Shown here: positions 56,201-64,000 of the stretch, piece after piece | Position numbering within the stretch: position 1 is the first letter of the stretch | How the letters are laid out: each line of letters starts with the position of its first letter | Source: Flammeovirgaceae bacterium | Lineage (GTDB): Bacteria > Bacteroidota > Bacteroidia > Cytophagales > Cyclobacteriaceae | DNA: 64,000 nucleotides | Direction of reading: 5' to 3' | Assembly: GCA_020635915.1 (NCBI GenBank) | Contig: JACJYU010000001.1 | Coordinates: 558,001-622,000 of the forward strand | Program-made: the position numbers and the translations under genes | Notes under the pieces: generated by a model | What the model was told of the DNA's origin: nothing | The model's database searches: none | What the model saw: only the letters and a program-made list of their open reading frames with translations

Positions 56201-56386
56201 CAGGAAACAGTAGTGGGCAAAGTGGACCAAACCATCCATGCGTACCCTACCAAAATAAAGACCATGTCGGGACTGCTTTGTGGGTATGCCAGCAGGAACA
56301 TGAACGCGGAAGAATGGGACTCTTATGTAGGGGAAGACCTGCCCTATGAAAAAACCTGTCCCAACTTGCCCGCCAACGATAATTAA
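53222..56386 (+). CDS. Membrane-anchored nSTAND1-like NTPase with coiled coil and WD40 repeats
   Basis: A 1054-residue signal-transduction NTPase. After N-P-F-P-G-L-R-P-F at 17-25, typical of nSTAND1, come Walker A G-P-S-G-S-G-K-S-S at 57-65, Walker B L-I-L-V-D-Q-F-E-E at 155-163 and M-R-S-D-F at 203-207. A winged-helix-like region runs to about 480. One transmembrane helix lies at 505-525, then an Ala/Glu-rich coiled coil at 527-640, then WD40 repeats from about 700 to 1040 (F-S-P-D-G/D motifs). The helix between NTPase and sensor puts them on opposite sides of the inner membrane if it is inserted: NTPase in the cytosol, WD40 outside. It sits between the TIR-like gene and an outer-membrane protein gene, 5 and 12 bp away. 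Confidence 0.88.
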   Translation: MGQTVDEMQGVKTGSANPFPGLRPFKIEESHLFFGREGQSDEVLLKLSKNRFVGVIGPSGSGKSSFVYCGVLPILYGGFLTDVSPNWEVVVTRPGAGPIDNLAEALLKSSVDYANASPEDQKIKRTIVSTLLRSSSLGLVEAVQQSRKARDTNYLILVDQFEELFRFKDSTDPGSVNETLAFVNLLMEAVNYEDSPIYVGITMRSDFIGDCAQFPELTRKLNDSHYLIPQMTRDQKRRAVEGPVAVGGAHISPRLVQQLLNDLGDNPDQLPILQHALMRTWSYWANYRDYEDEPVDLKHYEAIGTMSEALSQHANEAFEELDEGQKRICEVLFKAITEKRGENFGIRRPTRLNEIAAIADVSEKDVAEVIEKFREPGRSLLTPAHGLELGPKSMIDISHESLMRIWVRLKNWVDDEAEAVQMYLRLAEAAAMYQVGKAGLWRPPDLQLALNWQAKHKPTLVWGQRYHPAFERTMVFLEYSRKEFETEQRIKELEQKRKLQRARVTAIVFGSLMVVALLFLVYAIYQQTEAKRQQAIAEANFVEAEKQRVAANEAKAEAEKRRDEAEAARKAAVAAREAEAEQRAAAEQRRLQAEAAEAEAQRQKAKAIENEQLAKKNEQQARTAEAEAKRQEEEARRRRYLSIAKSMAIKSVDLSNDPEQEALIAQQAYNFNSINGGYEFDNDIYRGLYYGLKNQKNPHPLTASLEGHTNGAARALVTRPGIEQIYSGGSDGKIIEWIYSGENWKARVIVPDRTGTSGYQVYTMDISPDGNWLLAGGLYFADANNNYVELYDLRSPQSKPKVIGGFKYAVANITFTPDGKGFYARDNAGFSIKFSDLQTVKEVISSKEKITDMGLSPDGRKIAGVGDAGNLYLWDIQNNYQVVSYKMPDTRLTAVAFSPDGTQLIVGNERGRVWITVNGMVIRELTGHTSAIEEIKYNHAGNFMATASKDYSIRLWNVKQLNQAPTLLSEHDWVWSVAFSPDDEQLMAGIHSVQETVVGKVDQTIHAYPTKIKTMSGLLCGYASRNMNAEEWDSYVGEDLPYEKTCPNLPANDN

Positions 56387-56398
56387 TATTGAACCGCT

Positions 56399-57481
56399 AT
56401 GAAGTTTGTCCTGTTTGGCTTTTTCCTATCCATGTGCTGCCTGGTGGGCGGTTATGCGCAAACCTCATCCTGTGCACAAACCTTGCGCCTGGCCAGGTCT
56501 ACCTATGAACAAGGGCGCCTGCATGAGATCCCCGGCCTGCTGGAAAATTGCCTGAATGCGGGAAGGAACGGGTTTAACGAACAGGAACGCATCGATGCCT
56601 TAAAAATACTTACCCTCACCTATATATACCTGGAAGAGCCGCAGAAGGCCGACCAGGCCATGCTGCAACTGCTGGACACCGACCATTTTTATGAGGTGAA
56701 CGAAAATGTAGACCCTGCGGAATTTGTGGCATTGTTCCGCACGTTCAGGACTGACCCCGTATTTTCCATCGGGTTGAAATTTGGCGCCAATGCCACCTAC
56801 CCGACAGCCACCAAAAACTATTTTGTTGGCGCCAACGCCCGCAACAAAGGCGAATATTCCCCCGGCATCAACATTCAATATGGCCTCAGCTTTGAGAAGG
56901 AGTTGTTCGGCAAAGGCTCCAAATGGATTGCCGCCCCCGAAATCATTTCTTCAAACCATAGCTTTGGGTATGCCAACGAATCGCTGACCATAAGCGACAA
57001 GACAGGCGAGGCCTATAGTTTTATTGATGGCAATTTCAAGCAAAGCCGCCTCGATTTGAATTTACTCGTCCAGTATAAATTGTATAAGGAAGAAGATCCT
57101 ATTGCAAAGCCCCGGTTTTACCTTTTGTTTGGCGCGGGCCCCAGTTTGCTGTTGAAATACACCGCTCAAATAGAAACCCAGCTTCCCCTGGAAGGCAGCG
57201 TGGTGACAGGCCCCGGCATAGATATGAAGGATACCTACCACACCATGGATTACAACGGATGGCTAGGGGGCGGGGTGAAATTCAAATTTGGGGACATCTA
57301 CCTCAATGCGGACGTCCGGTACAAACACGGGTTTAAAAACCTGTCCAACGGGGGCATGCGAAGCAACCCTGAAGCCGTCTTTGACTATGGCTTTGTAAGC
57401 AACGACATCAGGCAAAGCAGCGTGATGGTCAACATCGGCTTTATCTATCCTTACTTTATCCCAAAAAAAATTTTGAAATAA
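56399..57481 (+). CDS. Outer-membrane beta-barrel protein (PorT-like)
   Basis: A 360-residue protein with a signal peptide ending Y-A-Q. Residues 25-115 are helical and TPR/SusD-like (Y-E-Q-G-R-L...A-L-K-I-L-T-L-T-Y-I-Y). From F-S-I-G-L-K-F-G near 122 onward the protein shows alternating amphipathic strands and ends in a typical strand (V-N-I-G-F-I-Y-P-Y-F) of an eight-strand-type barrel. The helical front could reach periplasmic parts of the NTPase or the lipoprotein. It lies 12 bp after the NTPase gene and is separated from the lipoprotein gene by 1 nt. Role inferred from context only. Confidence 0.8.
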   Translation: MKFVLFGFFLSMCCLVGGYAQTSSCAQTLRLARSTYEQGRLHEIPGLLENCLNAGRNGFNEQERIDALKILTLTYIYLEEPQKADQAMLQLLDTDHFYEVNENVDPAEFVALFRTFRTDPVFSIGLKFGANATYPTATKNYFVGANARNKGEYSPGINIQYGLSFEKELFGKGSKWIAAPEIISSNHSFGYANESLTISDKTGEAYSFIDGNFKQSRLDLNLLVQYKLYKEEDPIAKPRFYLLFGAGPSLLLKYTAQIETQLPLEGSVVTGPGIDMKDTYHTMDYNGWLGGGVKFKFGDIYLNADVRYKHGFKNLSNGGMRSNPEAVFDYGFVSNDIRQSSVMVNIGFIYPYFIPKKILK

Positions 57482-57482
57482 C

Positions 57483-58721
57483 ATGAACCGGGTAATACTA
57501 TTTGCTTTTTTGGGTTGCCTGGGTTGCCTGGGCGAAAAAAAAACCGATCCTGGAACACCCTCCACCTTTGTGAAGTATTTCAATGGCGGGTTCAATGATG
57601 TGGCACAGGACATCCAACCGACTTCGGATGGCGGATATATATTATTGGCCACCACGGAAGTGAAGCCCAATGAGGTGGCCGAGGCCCGGTTCAAACTAAA
57701 ACTTATCAAGACAGACGCTTTCGGGGGGCTGATGTGGCAAAAAACCTACCCTGGGTTTGACCCTGACCTTACCAAAGAAATCCCCGATGACGACTCCATA
57801 AGCTTTCGCGGCAGGTCGGTAATGGTGCTAAAGGACGAATCCGGCACGGATACCGGTTACATAGTGGTGGGCGATAGCATTCATAAAAAGCACCCAGTAT
57901 CCTATTTGCACATTATGGTCACCGATGAAAATGGAGATACGCGTCTGTCCAGGAACATCAAGCCCAGTTTTGCGGTACAGGGAAAGGCCGTGGCCATGGC
58001 GCCCAACGGAAATTTCGTGGTCCTGGGCGCGGCCGTGAACAAAGAAACCATCCCGAATATTTTCCTTGCCGAGCTTTCCCCTGACCTTCAAATGACATGG
58101 GGCCGGACGTATGGGGCCGGGGCCTCCACCCTGGCCAACCGGCTATTTGTCAAGCCCGACAATTCCATTTATTGGTCGGGGACGGTAACGCGGGGGAACG
58201 ACACGGACATCCGGTTTATCAAAACCCCGCCCGATTCGGAAAACACGGATGCTGACCTGAAAATTGGGGCCCCGGGGGTCAACGAGGCGGGGAACGATAT
58301 ATGCAATTATGGGTTCGGCTTTGCGGTGATTGGAACCACCGATGCCTCTGGTGACGATGACATTCTGTTCAAAAGGCTTACCTCCGAGGGAGGGGAGTTG
58401 GAAACAAAATCCTATGGTTTTCCCAACCAGGCCGAAAATGGGCTTGCCATAGCCCAGGCACGGGACGGGGGGCTTATCCTGCTGGGCGCGGTGGACACCA
58501 ACGTGGATGCCGGCAGGGGGGGCAAAGACTATTTCCTCATCAAGATCAATGCTTTCGGGGACACGGAATGGACCCAAATATTCGGCAGCAAGAATGACGA
58601 CCTTGGCGCAGGCATTATTGCCAACAAAGATGGATCTTATACAATATTAGGTACAACAATATTTGGCGGGCTAAAAACACTGGCATTAATAAAGACTGAT
58701 AATCTGGGAAGAATTGAATAA
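57483..58721 (+). CDS. Lipoprotein with repeated propeller-like blades
   Basis: A 412-residue lipoprotein with a short signal (F-L-G-C-L-G-C, lipid Cys at 12 or 15). The rest has recurrent S-D-G-G-Y-I-L-L and D-G-G-L-I-L-L-G-like units spaced about 50-60 residues, as in beta-propeller proteins found beside SBBP-type secreted proteins. Its last 100 bp (from about 58,625) are clearly more AT-rich than the rest of the gene, marking the start of the composition shift discussed below. It is the fifth gene of the operon. Confidence 0.75.
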   Translation: MNRVILFAFLGCLGCLGEKKTDPGTPSTFVKYFNGGFNDVAQDIQPTSDGGYILLATTEVKPNEVAEARFKLKLIKTDAFGGLMWQKTYPGFDPDLTKEIPDDDSISFRGRSVMVLKDESGTDTGYIVVGDSIHKKHPVSYLHIMVTDENGDTRLSRNIKPSFAVQGKAVAMAPNGNFVVLGAAVNKETIPNIFLAELSPDLQMTWGRTYGAGASTLANRLFVKPDNSIYWSGTVTRGNDTDIRFIKTPPDSENTDADLKIGAPGVNEAGNDICNYGFGFAVIGTTDASGDDDILFKRLTSEGGELETKSYGFPNQAENGLAIAQARDGGLILLGAVDTNVDAGRGGKDYFLIKINAFGDTEWTQIFGSKNDDLGAGIIANKDGSYTILGTTIFGGLKTLALIKTDNLGRIE

Positions 58722-58763
58722 TTCTTTTGAGATAATTTAATAAAATACAATTCTGCTACTTAC

Positions 58764-61700
58764 ATGAAAAGAACGTATACTCTTTTTTGTACTTTACTAT
58801 TTGTATTCATTACAGTTAGGGCTGCAGCCCCAAGCACTCAGGCCACTAATATTACTGTTACCAACAGAGGTGTAACACAATTAGATATTAGCTGGACCTC
58901 TGGCAACGGGGCCAACAGGATTGTGGTGGCAAAAGCAGGTGCGGGCCCAGTGGATAATCCTGTGAATGGAACCGATTATACTCCTGGTGCTTTTGGAACA
59001 GGAGGAGCTCAAATTGGAGCTACTGGTAGCTACGTGGTATCAGAAACAATTGGTGTTGGGAATACTGCAACAATTACTGGACTTAACCCAGCAAGTACAT
59101 ATACCATCAAAGTATTCGAATTCAACGGAACTGGGGTATCAACCGAATACAATGTAACTGACGGTGCCGGAAACCCGTTAACAACCACCACTCTTGCTCT
59201 AGAGCCAACTGCCCAACCTACCGCTATGACATTCAGCAATGTCACCCCTAGCGATATGGATGTTAACTTTACAGCGGCAACTGGAAGTCCTGATGGTTAC
59301 ATAGCCGTGTATAAGTCGGCTTCATCACCGACTGGAGGAACTCCCCAAGATGGGGCTACCTACTCTCTCGCAGACCCTATTGGAGATGGTGCAGTTGCTT
59401 TTATCGGTAGCGCTACAACATTTAACATTGCATCTCTATCTGCAGGAACAATCTATCATTATGATATATATGCATACAATGGTACCGGTTCCAGTATTAA
59501 TTATTTCACCACCTCACCCTTAGAAAGTAGCAGAACAACCTTATCAAGCGCTCCTTCAAATCAACCTACTGCAATGGTTTTCAGCTCGGTTACCCCAACT
59601 AGTATGGATGTTAATTTTACTGCTGCTGCTGGGGGTGCTGCAGGGTATATTGCAGTTCGAAAAGCTGGTTCATCACCATCTGGTGGAAGCCCGACAGATG
59701 GTCAAACATATTCTATAGGGGATCCTATAGGTGACGGAACGGTTGCATTTATTGGAAATACTCTTCCTTTCAACAACACCTCTCTTTCCCCTGGAACCAC
59801 TTATCATTTTGACATTTATTCCTATAATGGAAGTGGATTAAGTATTAACTATCTAACTGGCAGTACTCCTTTGGAAAGTAGTCAGTCCACAGTTGCTAGC
59901 GAACCAACTGCCCAACCAACCTCAATGGTTTTTTCTTCTTTTAGCACAACAGGATTTAATGTTGGATTCACAGCTGCATCCGGTTCACCCGCTGGTTATA
60001 TAGCCATTAGGCGAACAAGTTCATCCCCTACCGGAGCCCCTTCAGATGGAGTGACCTACTCGGTAAATGATCCTATTGGGGATGGTACTGTTGCATTTGT
60101 TGGTGCGGCTACAAGTTTTCCTCAAAGTTCATTGAGTGCTGAAACCGAGTATTTCTATGATATCTTTTCTTACAATGGGTCTGGTGCGGCCACAAATTAC
60201 AGATCTACCTCACCTCTCGAAGGCAATCGGTATACACTATCCTTAGAGCCGAGTAATCGAGCAGGCTCTTTATCCGCAGCTAATGTATCTGGCACAACAA
60301 ATATTCAGCTCACATTCCCAGCAGCATCAGGACTTTCAAATGCTGATGGATACTTAATTCTTAGAAACCAAACTGTCGACCCTACATTAATTGGAGTTGT
60401 GGATGGTACTGCCCCAGGTTCACTTAGTTTGCCAGGTGGAACAAGTTTAGTTACAATAATTAATAATACGGCAACCACAACCTATACTGATACGGATGTA
60501 AGTCTCCTCCCTAACACCAATTATCATTATACAATCATTTCCTACAATGCCAATGCCGGGCAAGTAGGACAAACATTCAACTACTATACAAGTAGTTCAC
60601 GTAGTGCAAACGCAACAGCAGATTGTGTTGCACCGACAGTGCAGGCAAGTGTTTTAGCTGCTCCATCAAAAGCTACATCCACAATCAATCTAACATGGAC
60701 GAGAGGAAATGGCGGTAAAGTGATGGTAATTGCTAGGCAGTCTAATTCAAATAATTTACCCACAATATCCACCTTACAAGGAACTACTTATACTGCCAAT
60801 GCAGCCTTTGGCTCTGGCTCAACAATTGCTGTTTCTGGAAATGACTACTCCGTAGTTTTTATTGGTTCTGGAGCTGGCGCGACATCTGTTACTGTTACAG
60901 GGCTGGATGCTAGTACTGCTTACAGCTTTGCTGCATATGAATTTAACGATAATGGTGGTGGGGCTAGTCCAGCATGTTATATGGGAAGTCCAGCCGTGTT
61001 GGCAAACATAGTCACTGACCCACCTTCACCTACCTCCACCATTACTGCCGGAACAGGTGTTGCAGTAATTCCAGCTACAACCAATAATTCCCCAGGTGTC
61101 AATTCATTTCAATTTACGATAACCGATGCTGGTGATGATGGTGTAGATACTGATATCACCCAAATGATCTTTACAGCGGGAACCGGTAATGATATAGGAG
61201 ACTGGACCCAGGTAATTCAAGGAGTGGAACTAGTTGATGATGCCGGGAACGGAAGCGAAGATTATGGAACACCAACCATACAAACCACACCGAACAGAAT
61301 AACTTTTCCATCCATAGTAAATAATGGAAATGACAAACTTGGGGATATTAATGATGGGGCTTCAAAAGTATTCACCCTTAGGGTGTGGCTTAAAACTAAT
61401 GTGGGGGGATTAAAATCTACACTTGATAATCAGAATTTGGTTTTTCAAATTAATGCGGCTGACATAAGTACTAACAATTCCGGAATTCAACCTGGTGAAA
61501 CTCAAAATTCAGGTGCTACCAATAACAGCATTAGTGTAGTTGCATCTGCAATTAATACAACTCAAACACCATCAACGTCTGCCACCGCAACCGTTGCCCT
61601 TGCACAACAACCTATCTATGAAGCCGTGGACGCCAATGGAAACAGGGATTTGGATTTTTCCAATGCCATTACCATAAACACAAATAACCCCAACGACCTG

Positions 61701-64000
61701 GCACCGGCCAGTGCCCCTGCCAACTTTGCCAGTGGCGTGGCCGACTTTACCGGATCTGGCTTTAATTTTGGCAACACGGGCACGTCCACCATGTCGGTAA
61801 CGGCAAATGCAATTACCTCTTCCAATTCAAGTGCCATCACGGTATCGGCCGCCACCACCCTGGCGGGCGGCACCACGGGGACGGCCCCAGGCCCCAACCT
61901 GAACAACGGGGCCACCAACCAGGCCGTGCTGGGCTTTTCCTTACAGACCACAGGATCGGCACTGAATTTTACCGGGGCCACGGTAAGCTCCACCTCGGAC
62001 CCTGATGTGGTCTTTAACAACATAAGGATATACTCGTCCGCTACAGCAGATTTCAGCTCTGCCACCAATATTAGTACGCCTGCACCCACAACACCCGGCA
62101 ATTCTATCAATTTCTCTGGATTCTCAGCACCCATATCAGGTACCATCACCTATTTCTTCATCGTGGCGGACGTCAATAATTCATTTTCCGTATCCAACCC
62201 TACCTTACAGCTTTCCCTGACCACGGCCAATGTTTCCGTTTCCGTGGGCAGCACCGTTGGAAGCACGCAGACCGGTACGCTTTACACGTTTGTGGACACA
62301 ACACCCCCTACTATCCTAAGCATCACCAACAATGTGGACCCCATCTTCGAAGGGGCGCTCACCCAGACCGTAGTGGTACGGTTCAGTGAGCCCATGAACG
62401 CCTCCGGGTCGTTTAATCCGGCCATCACACTTACCGGAACCAACTGGGGCGCCCAAGCGGCAGGCAACTGGTCGACCACCACTTTCACCAACGATACCTA
62501 CACCACCACCTTTGTGCACAATGCCACACAGGAGACAATAGCCGCGGCCACCGCCACCATCAACGCCAATACACCAAAAGATTTGGCCGGCAACAACACT
62601 ACCAATGCGCCACAAAGTTCGGCACCTTTTGTAGTCGACAACCTCAAACCGACTGCCACCATCGGGCTATCCTCCACGGCCATCAATACAAACACCCCCA
62701 GCCTGACATTGACGGTAACCTATAACGAGCCGATGGACAATACGCAGTTTCCTGCCATCACCTTCAATCCTGCCAACGGAAACCTAAGCGCCCCCTCCCC
62801 CACGATGGCAAACTGGAACCCTGCGAAGACAGTGTTCACCATTACTTACACCCATGACCTCACACCGGAAACCATCCCCAGCGTAACGGCCAGGGCCAAC
62901 GGTGCCATTGATACCAATGGCAATGCACAAACGGCATTGTCGATTTCGCCAGCATTTGCAATCGATACACAAAGGCCTTCGGCCTCGATCAGTACCAACG
63001 ATGCGAACGGGTATGTGAAAGAAGGCCAGGCCATTGTGATCTCCGCCACTTTTTCAGAACCGATGGCAGATGCCCCGGTGGTAAGGATCGCCATGTCAGG
63101 GGCAAATACTTTGCCCCCTACCAATATGACAAAAGTGAGCACAACGCTTTATACCTATAACCACGTGGTGGCGGCAGGAAACGGGACCATAACATTTTCC
63201 CTGAGCGTGGGCACGGATGTGGCCGGGAACATTGTGCAAAGTACGCCTACCGCAGGGGCCACCATCATCGCGGACAATACGCCCCCTATCTTATCTTCCC
63301 TGTCCCCTCCCGACAACTCCCACAACAGGCAAGTAGGCGAAAACCTGTCGATTGCCCTGGCGGATGCCAACACTGGCATTTTGAAAGGAAGCGGTACCAT
63401 TTCCTTGTTTATGGCAGGAGGCACACTGGTAGAGTCCTTTGACATGGCCACCAGTCCATTGGTGACGATTTCGCCCTCCAATACTTTAGTCATTAACCCC
63501 ACGCTGGACCTGGCGCAGGCCACCGCTTATTATGTTATTATCCCGTCCGGTGCCATCACCGACCTGGCGGGCAACCCTTTTGCAGGATTTGCCCTGGATA
63601 CGGATTGGAATTTTGTCACCTTCGGGCCACCCATGGTCACCGGTGTTGCCCCGCTGGCGGGCGCTGCCGTTTGTATAGGGGCCGATGTGGTCATTACGGG
63701 AAGCTTCCTCACCGGGGTGACCGAAGTGCGTTTTAACGGGGCCGGGGGGCTGTTGGGCACCAACCTGAACGTGGTAAGCGACACGGAGATAAGGGCCAAG
63801 GCACCCCTGAACGCGCAACCAGGACCGATCTATGTAAGAAAGGCTCCTTTTGGCACGAACCCTGACGTGAACACCACCTCCACCGGGACTGTGGACATCG
63901 GCCCCTCCAGTGCCGTCCTGTCTGTTGGCTCAATCAACAACCCCACCGTGTGTACCTCCGGGACAATCATCAGCTCCACCATCAAAATAGATGTGACGGG
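58764..64000 (+). CDS. Giant secreted multidomain surface protein, cut by the window end
   Basis: An open frame from ATG 58764 to the window edge, at least 1745 codons with no stop. It begins with a signal peptide ending V-R-A-A-A. Domains in order: an FnIII-like module (about 25-140), three near-identical FnIII-like modules of about 116 residues (147-495) with G-D-G-T-V-A-F-I-G and Y-S-Y-N-G-S-G motifs, another FnIII-like pair (to about 755), a T9SS-cargo-type Ig region (to about 950), several bacterial Ig-like domains beginning D-T-T-P-P-T-I-L-S, and an IPT/TIG domain near residue 1620. The C-terminal sorting domain is expected beyond the window. Probably an adhesin or matrix protein exported by T9SS. 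Confidence 0.85.
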   Translation, partial: MKRTYTLFCTLLFVFITVRAAAPSTQATNITVTNRGVTQLDISWTSGNGANRIVVAKAGAGPVDNPVNGTDYTPGAFGTGGAQIGATGSYVVSETIGVGNTATITGLNPASTYTIKVFEFNGTGVSTEYNVTDGAGNPLTTTTLALEPTAQPTAMTFSNVTPSDMDVNFTAATGSPDGYIAVYKSASSPTGGTPQDGATYSLADPIGDGAVAFIGSATTFNIASLSAGTIYHYDIYAYNGTGSSINYFTTSPLESSRTTLSSAPSNQPTAMVFSSVTPTSMDVNFTAAAGGAAGYIAVRKAGSSPSGGSPTDGQTYSIGDPIGDGTVAFIGNTLPFNNTSLSPGTTYHFDIYSYNGSGLSINYLTGSTPLESSQSTVASEPTAQPTSMVFSSFSTTGFNVGFTAASGSPAGYIAIRRTSSSPTGAPSDGVTYSVNDPIGDGTVAFVGAATSFPQSSLSAETEYFYDIFSYNGSGAATNYRSTSPLEGNRYTLSLEPSNRAGSLSAANVSGTTNIQLTFPAASGLSNADGYLILRNQTVDPTLIGVVDGTAPGSLSLPGGTSLVTIINNTATTTYTDTDVSLLPNTNYHYTIISYNANAGQVGQTFNYYTSSSRSANATADCVAPTVQASVLAAPSKATSTINLTWTRGNGGKVMVIARQSNSNNLPTISTLQGTTYTANAAFGSGSTIAVSGNDYSVVFIGSGAGATSVTVTGLDASTAYSFAAYEFNDNGGGASPACYMGSPAVLANIVTDPPSPTSTITAGTGVAVIPATTNNSPGVNSFQFTITDAGDDGVDTDITQMIFTAGTGNDIGDWTQVIQGVELVDDAGNGSEDYGTPTIQTTPNRITFPSIVNNGNDKLGDINDGASKVFTLRVWLKTNVGGLKSTLDNQNLVFQINAADISTNNSGIQPGETQNSGATNNSISVVASAINTTQTPSTSATATVALAQQPIYEAVDANGNRDLDFSNAITINTNNPNDLAPASAPANFASGVADFTGSGFNFGNTGTSTMSVTANAITSSNSSAITVSAATTLAGGTTGTAPGPNLNNGATNQAVLGFSLQTTGSALNFTGATVSSTSDPDVVFNNIRIYSSATADFSSATNISTPAPTTPGNSINFSGFSAPISGTITYFFIVADVNNSFSVSNPTLQLSLTTANVSVSVGSTVGSTQTGTLYTFVDTTPPTILSITNNVDPIFEGALTQTVVVRFSEPMNASGSFNPAITLTGTNWGAQAAGNWSTTTFTNDTYTTTFVHNATQETIAAATATINANTPKDLAGNNTTNAPQSSAPFVVDNLKPTATIGLSSTAINTNTPSLTLTVTYNEPMDNTQFPAITFNPANGNLSAPSPTMANWNPAKTVFTITYTHDLTPETIPSVTARANGAIDTNGNAQTALSISPAFAIDTQRPSASISTNDANGYVKEGQAIVISATFSEPMADAPVVRIAMSGANTLPPTNMTKVSTTLYTYNHVVAAGNGTITFSLSVGTDVAGNIVQSTPTAGATIIADNTPPILSSLSPPDNSHNRQVGENLSIALADANTGILKGSGTISLFMAGGTLVESFDMATSPLVTISPSNTLVINPTLDLAQATAYYVIIPSGAITDLAGNPFAGFALDTDWNFVTFGPPMVTGVAPLAGAAVCIGADVVITGSFLTGVTEVRFNGAGGLLGTNLNVVSDTEIRAKAPLNAQPGPIYVRKAPFGTNPDVNTTSTGTVDIGPSSAVLSVGSINNPTVCTSGTIISSTIKIDVT
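59202..60246 (+). repeat. Three tandem FnIII-coding repeats of about 348 bp
   Basis: Repeat starts lie near 59202, 59548 and 59898, with a divergent fourth unit from 60247 (period 346-350 bp, about 116 codons). Each encodes Q-P-T...M-V-F-S, G-Y-I-A-V-R, Y-S...D-P-I-G-D-G-T-V-A-F-I/V-G and Y-x-Y-N-G-S/T-G. The units differ at many bases, so they are old duplications rather than a fresh expansion. Confidence 0.8.

Noticed and set aside
58966..59157. A 63-codon plus-strand open frame inside the start of the giant gene
   Set aside because: It is an alternative frame of the FnIII-coding sequence, low in complexity, with no independent signal.
59202..60246. The tandem repeats as a CRISPR array or other noncoding repeat
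   Set aside because: The period of about 348 bp is a whole number of codons and the frame stays open; they encode FnIII-like modules.
61616..63933. Several minus-strand open frames of 60-180 codons opposite the giant surface-protein gene
   Set aside because: They are antisense shadows of a continuous plus-strand frame with a signal peptide and recognisable Ig-like domains; none has a sensible start or known motif.

Overview
The window looks like chromosomal DNA of a Bacteroidota bacterium, most likely an uncultured member of the Cytophagales. It carries type A and type B type-IX-secretion (T9SS) sorting domains, a gliding-motility-type C-terminus, a Bacteroidota-style putative porin, menaquinone biosynthesis genes and several -7 boxes matching TAnnTTTG. 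Coding density is very high, with many 1-11 bp overlaps. I found no phage, insertion sequence, CRISPR array or rRNA operon. There is one tRNA gene, with anticodon CAT (Ile2-like).

Layout. 1-9.6 kb: the end of a PASTA protein, a T9SS cargo protein, an M50 protease and a HAD phosphatase, the tRNA, a lipoprotein, and an ABC half-transporter with TerB-like and FHA-like N-terminal regions, followed by YdcF/DUF218 and DUF2062 genes. 9.6-17.1 kb: a divergent phosphonate cluster. The minus operon encodes PEP mutase fused to a nucleotidyltransferase, phosphonopyruvate decarboxylase, a PntC/LicC-like nucleotidyltransferase and an LTA-synthase-like enzyme. The plus operon encodes a CDP-alcohol phosphotransferase and 2-aminoethylphosphonate transaminase. 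Together they can plausibly make 2-aminoethylphosphonate, activate it with CMP and put it on a lipid. 17.1-31.8 kb: a rhodanese lipoprotein, a large T9SS type B SBBP/PKD protein, the tesA / ybbA-ybbP trio, small enzymes, an S9 peptidase, a MacB-like permease and a secreted protein of unknown role. 31.8-39.6 kb: miaE, a porin, lpxK, Nif3-like, a DUF164 protein with a degenerate zinc ribbon, a TPR protein and a histidine phosphatase.

39.6-48.4 kb: a menaquinone operon (thioesterase, menF, menD, menB, menE) on the plus strand faces menC on the minus strand. Downstream of menC lie an 85-aa unknown gene and an XRE-S24 repressor, with two copies of an ACTAA-N5-TTAGT palindrome in front of them. queA follows.

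48.5-64 kb: a tightly packed plus-strand operon encodes a nucleotide-transporter-like membrane protein with HEAT and cNMP-binding-like regions, a protein with up to three TIR-like domains, a membrane-anchored nSTAND1-like NTPase with a long coiled coil and WD40 repeats, an outer-membrane beta-barrel protein, a lipoprotein, and a giant secreted FnIII/Ig-like protein that runs off the window. This operon is the best candidate here for an undescribed system: an envelope-spanning TIR/STAND signalling or conflict module. A roughly 3 kb AT-rich tract (about 58.62-61.61 kb) crosses a gene boundary inside it and suggests recombinational import.
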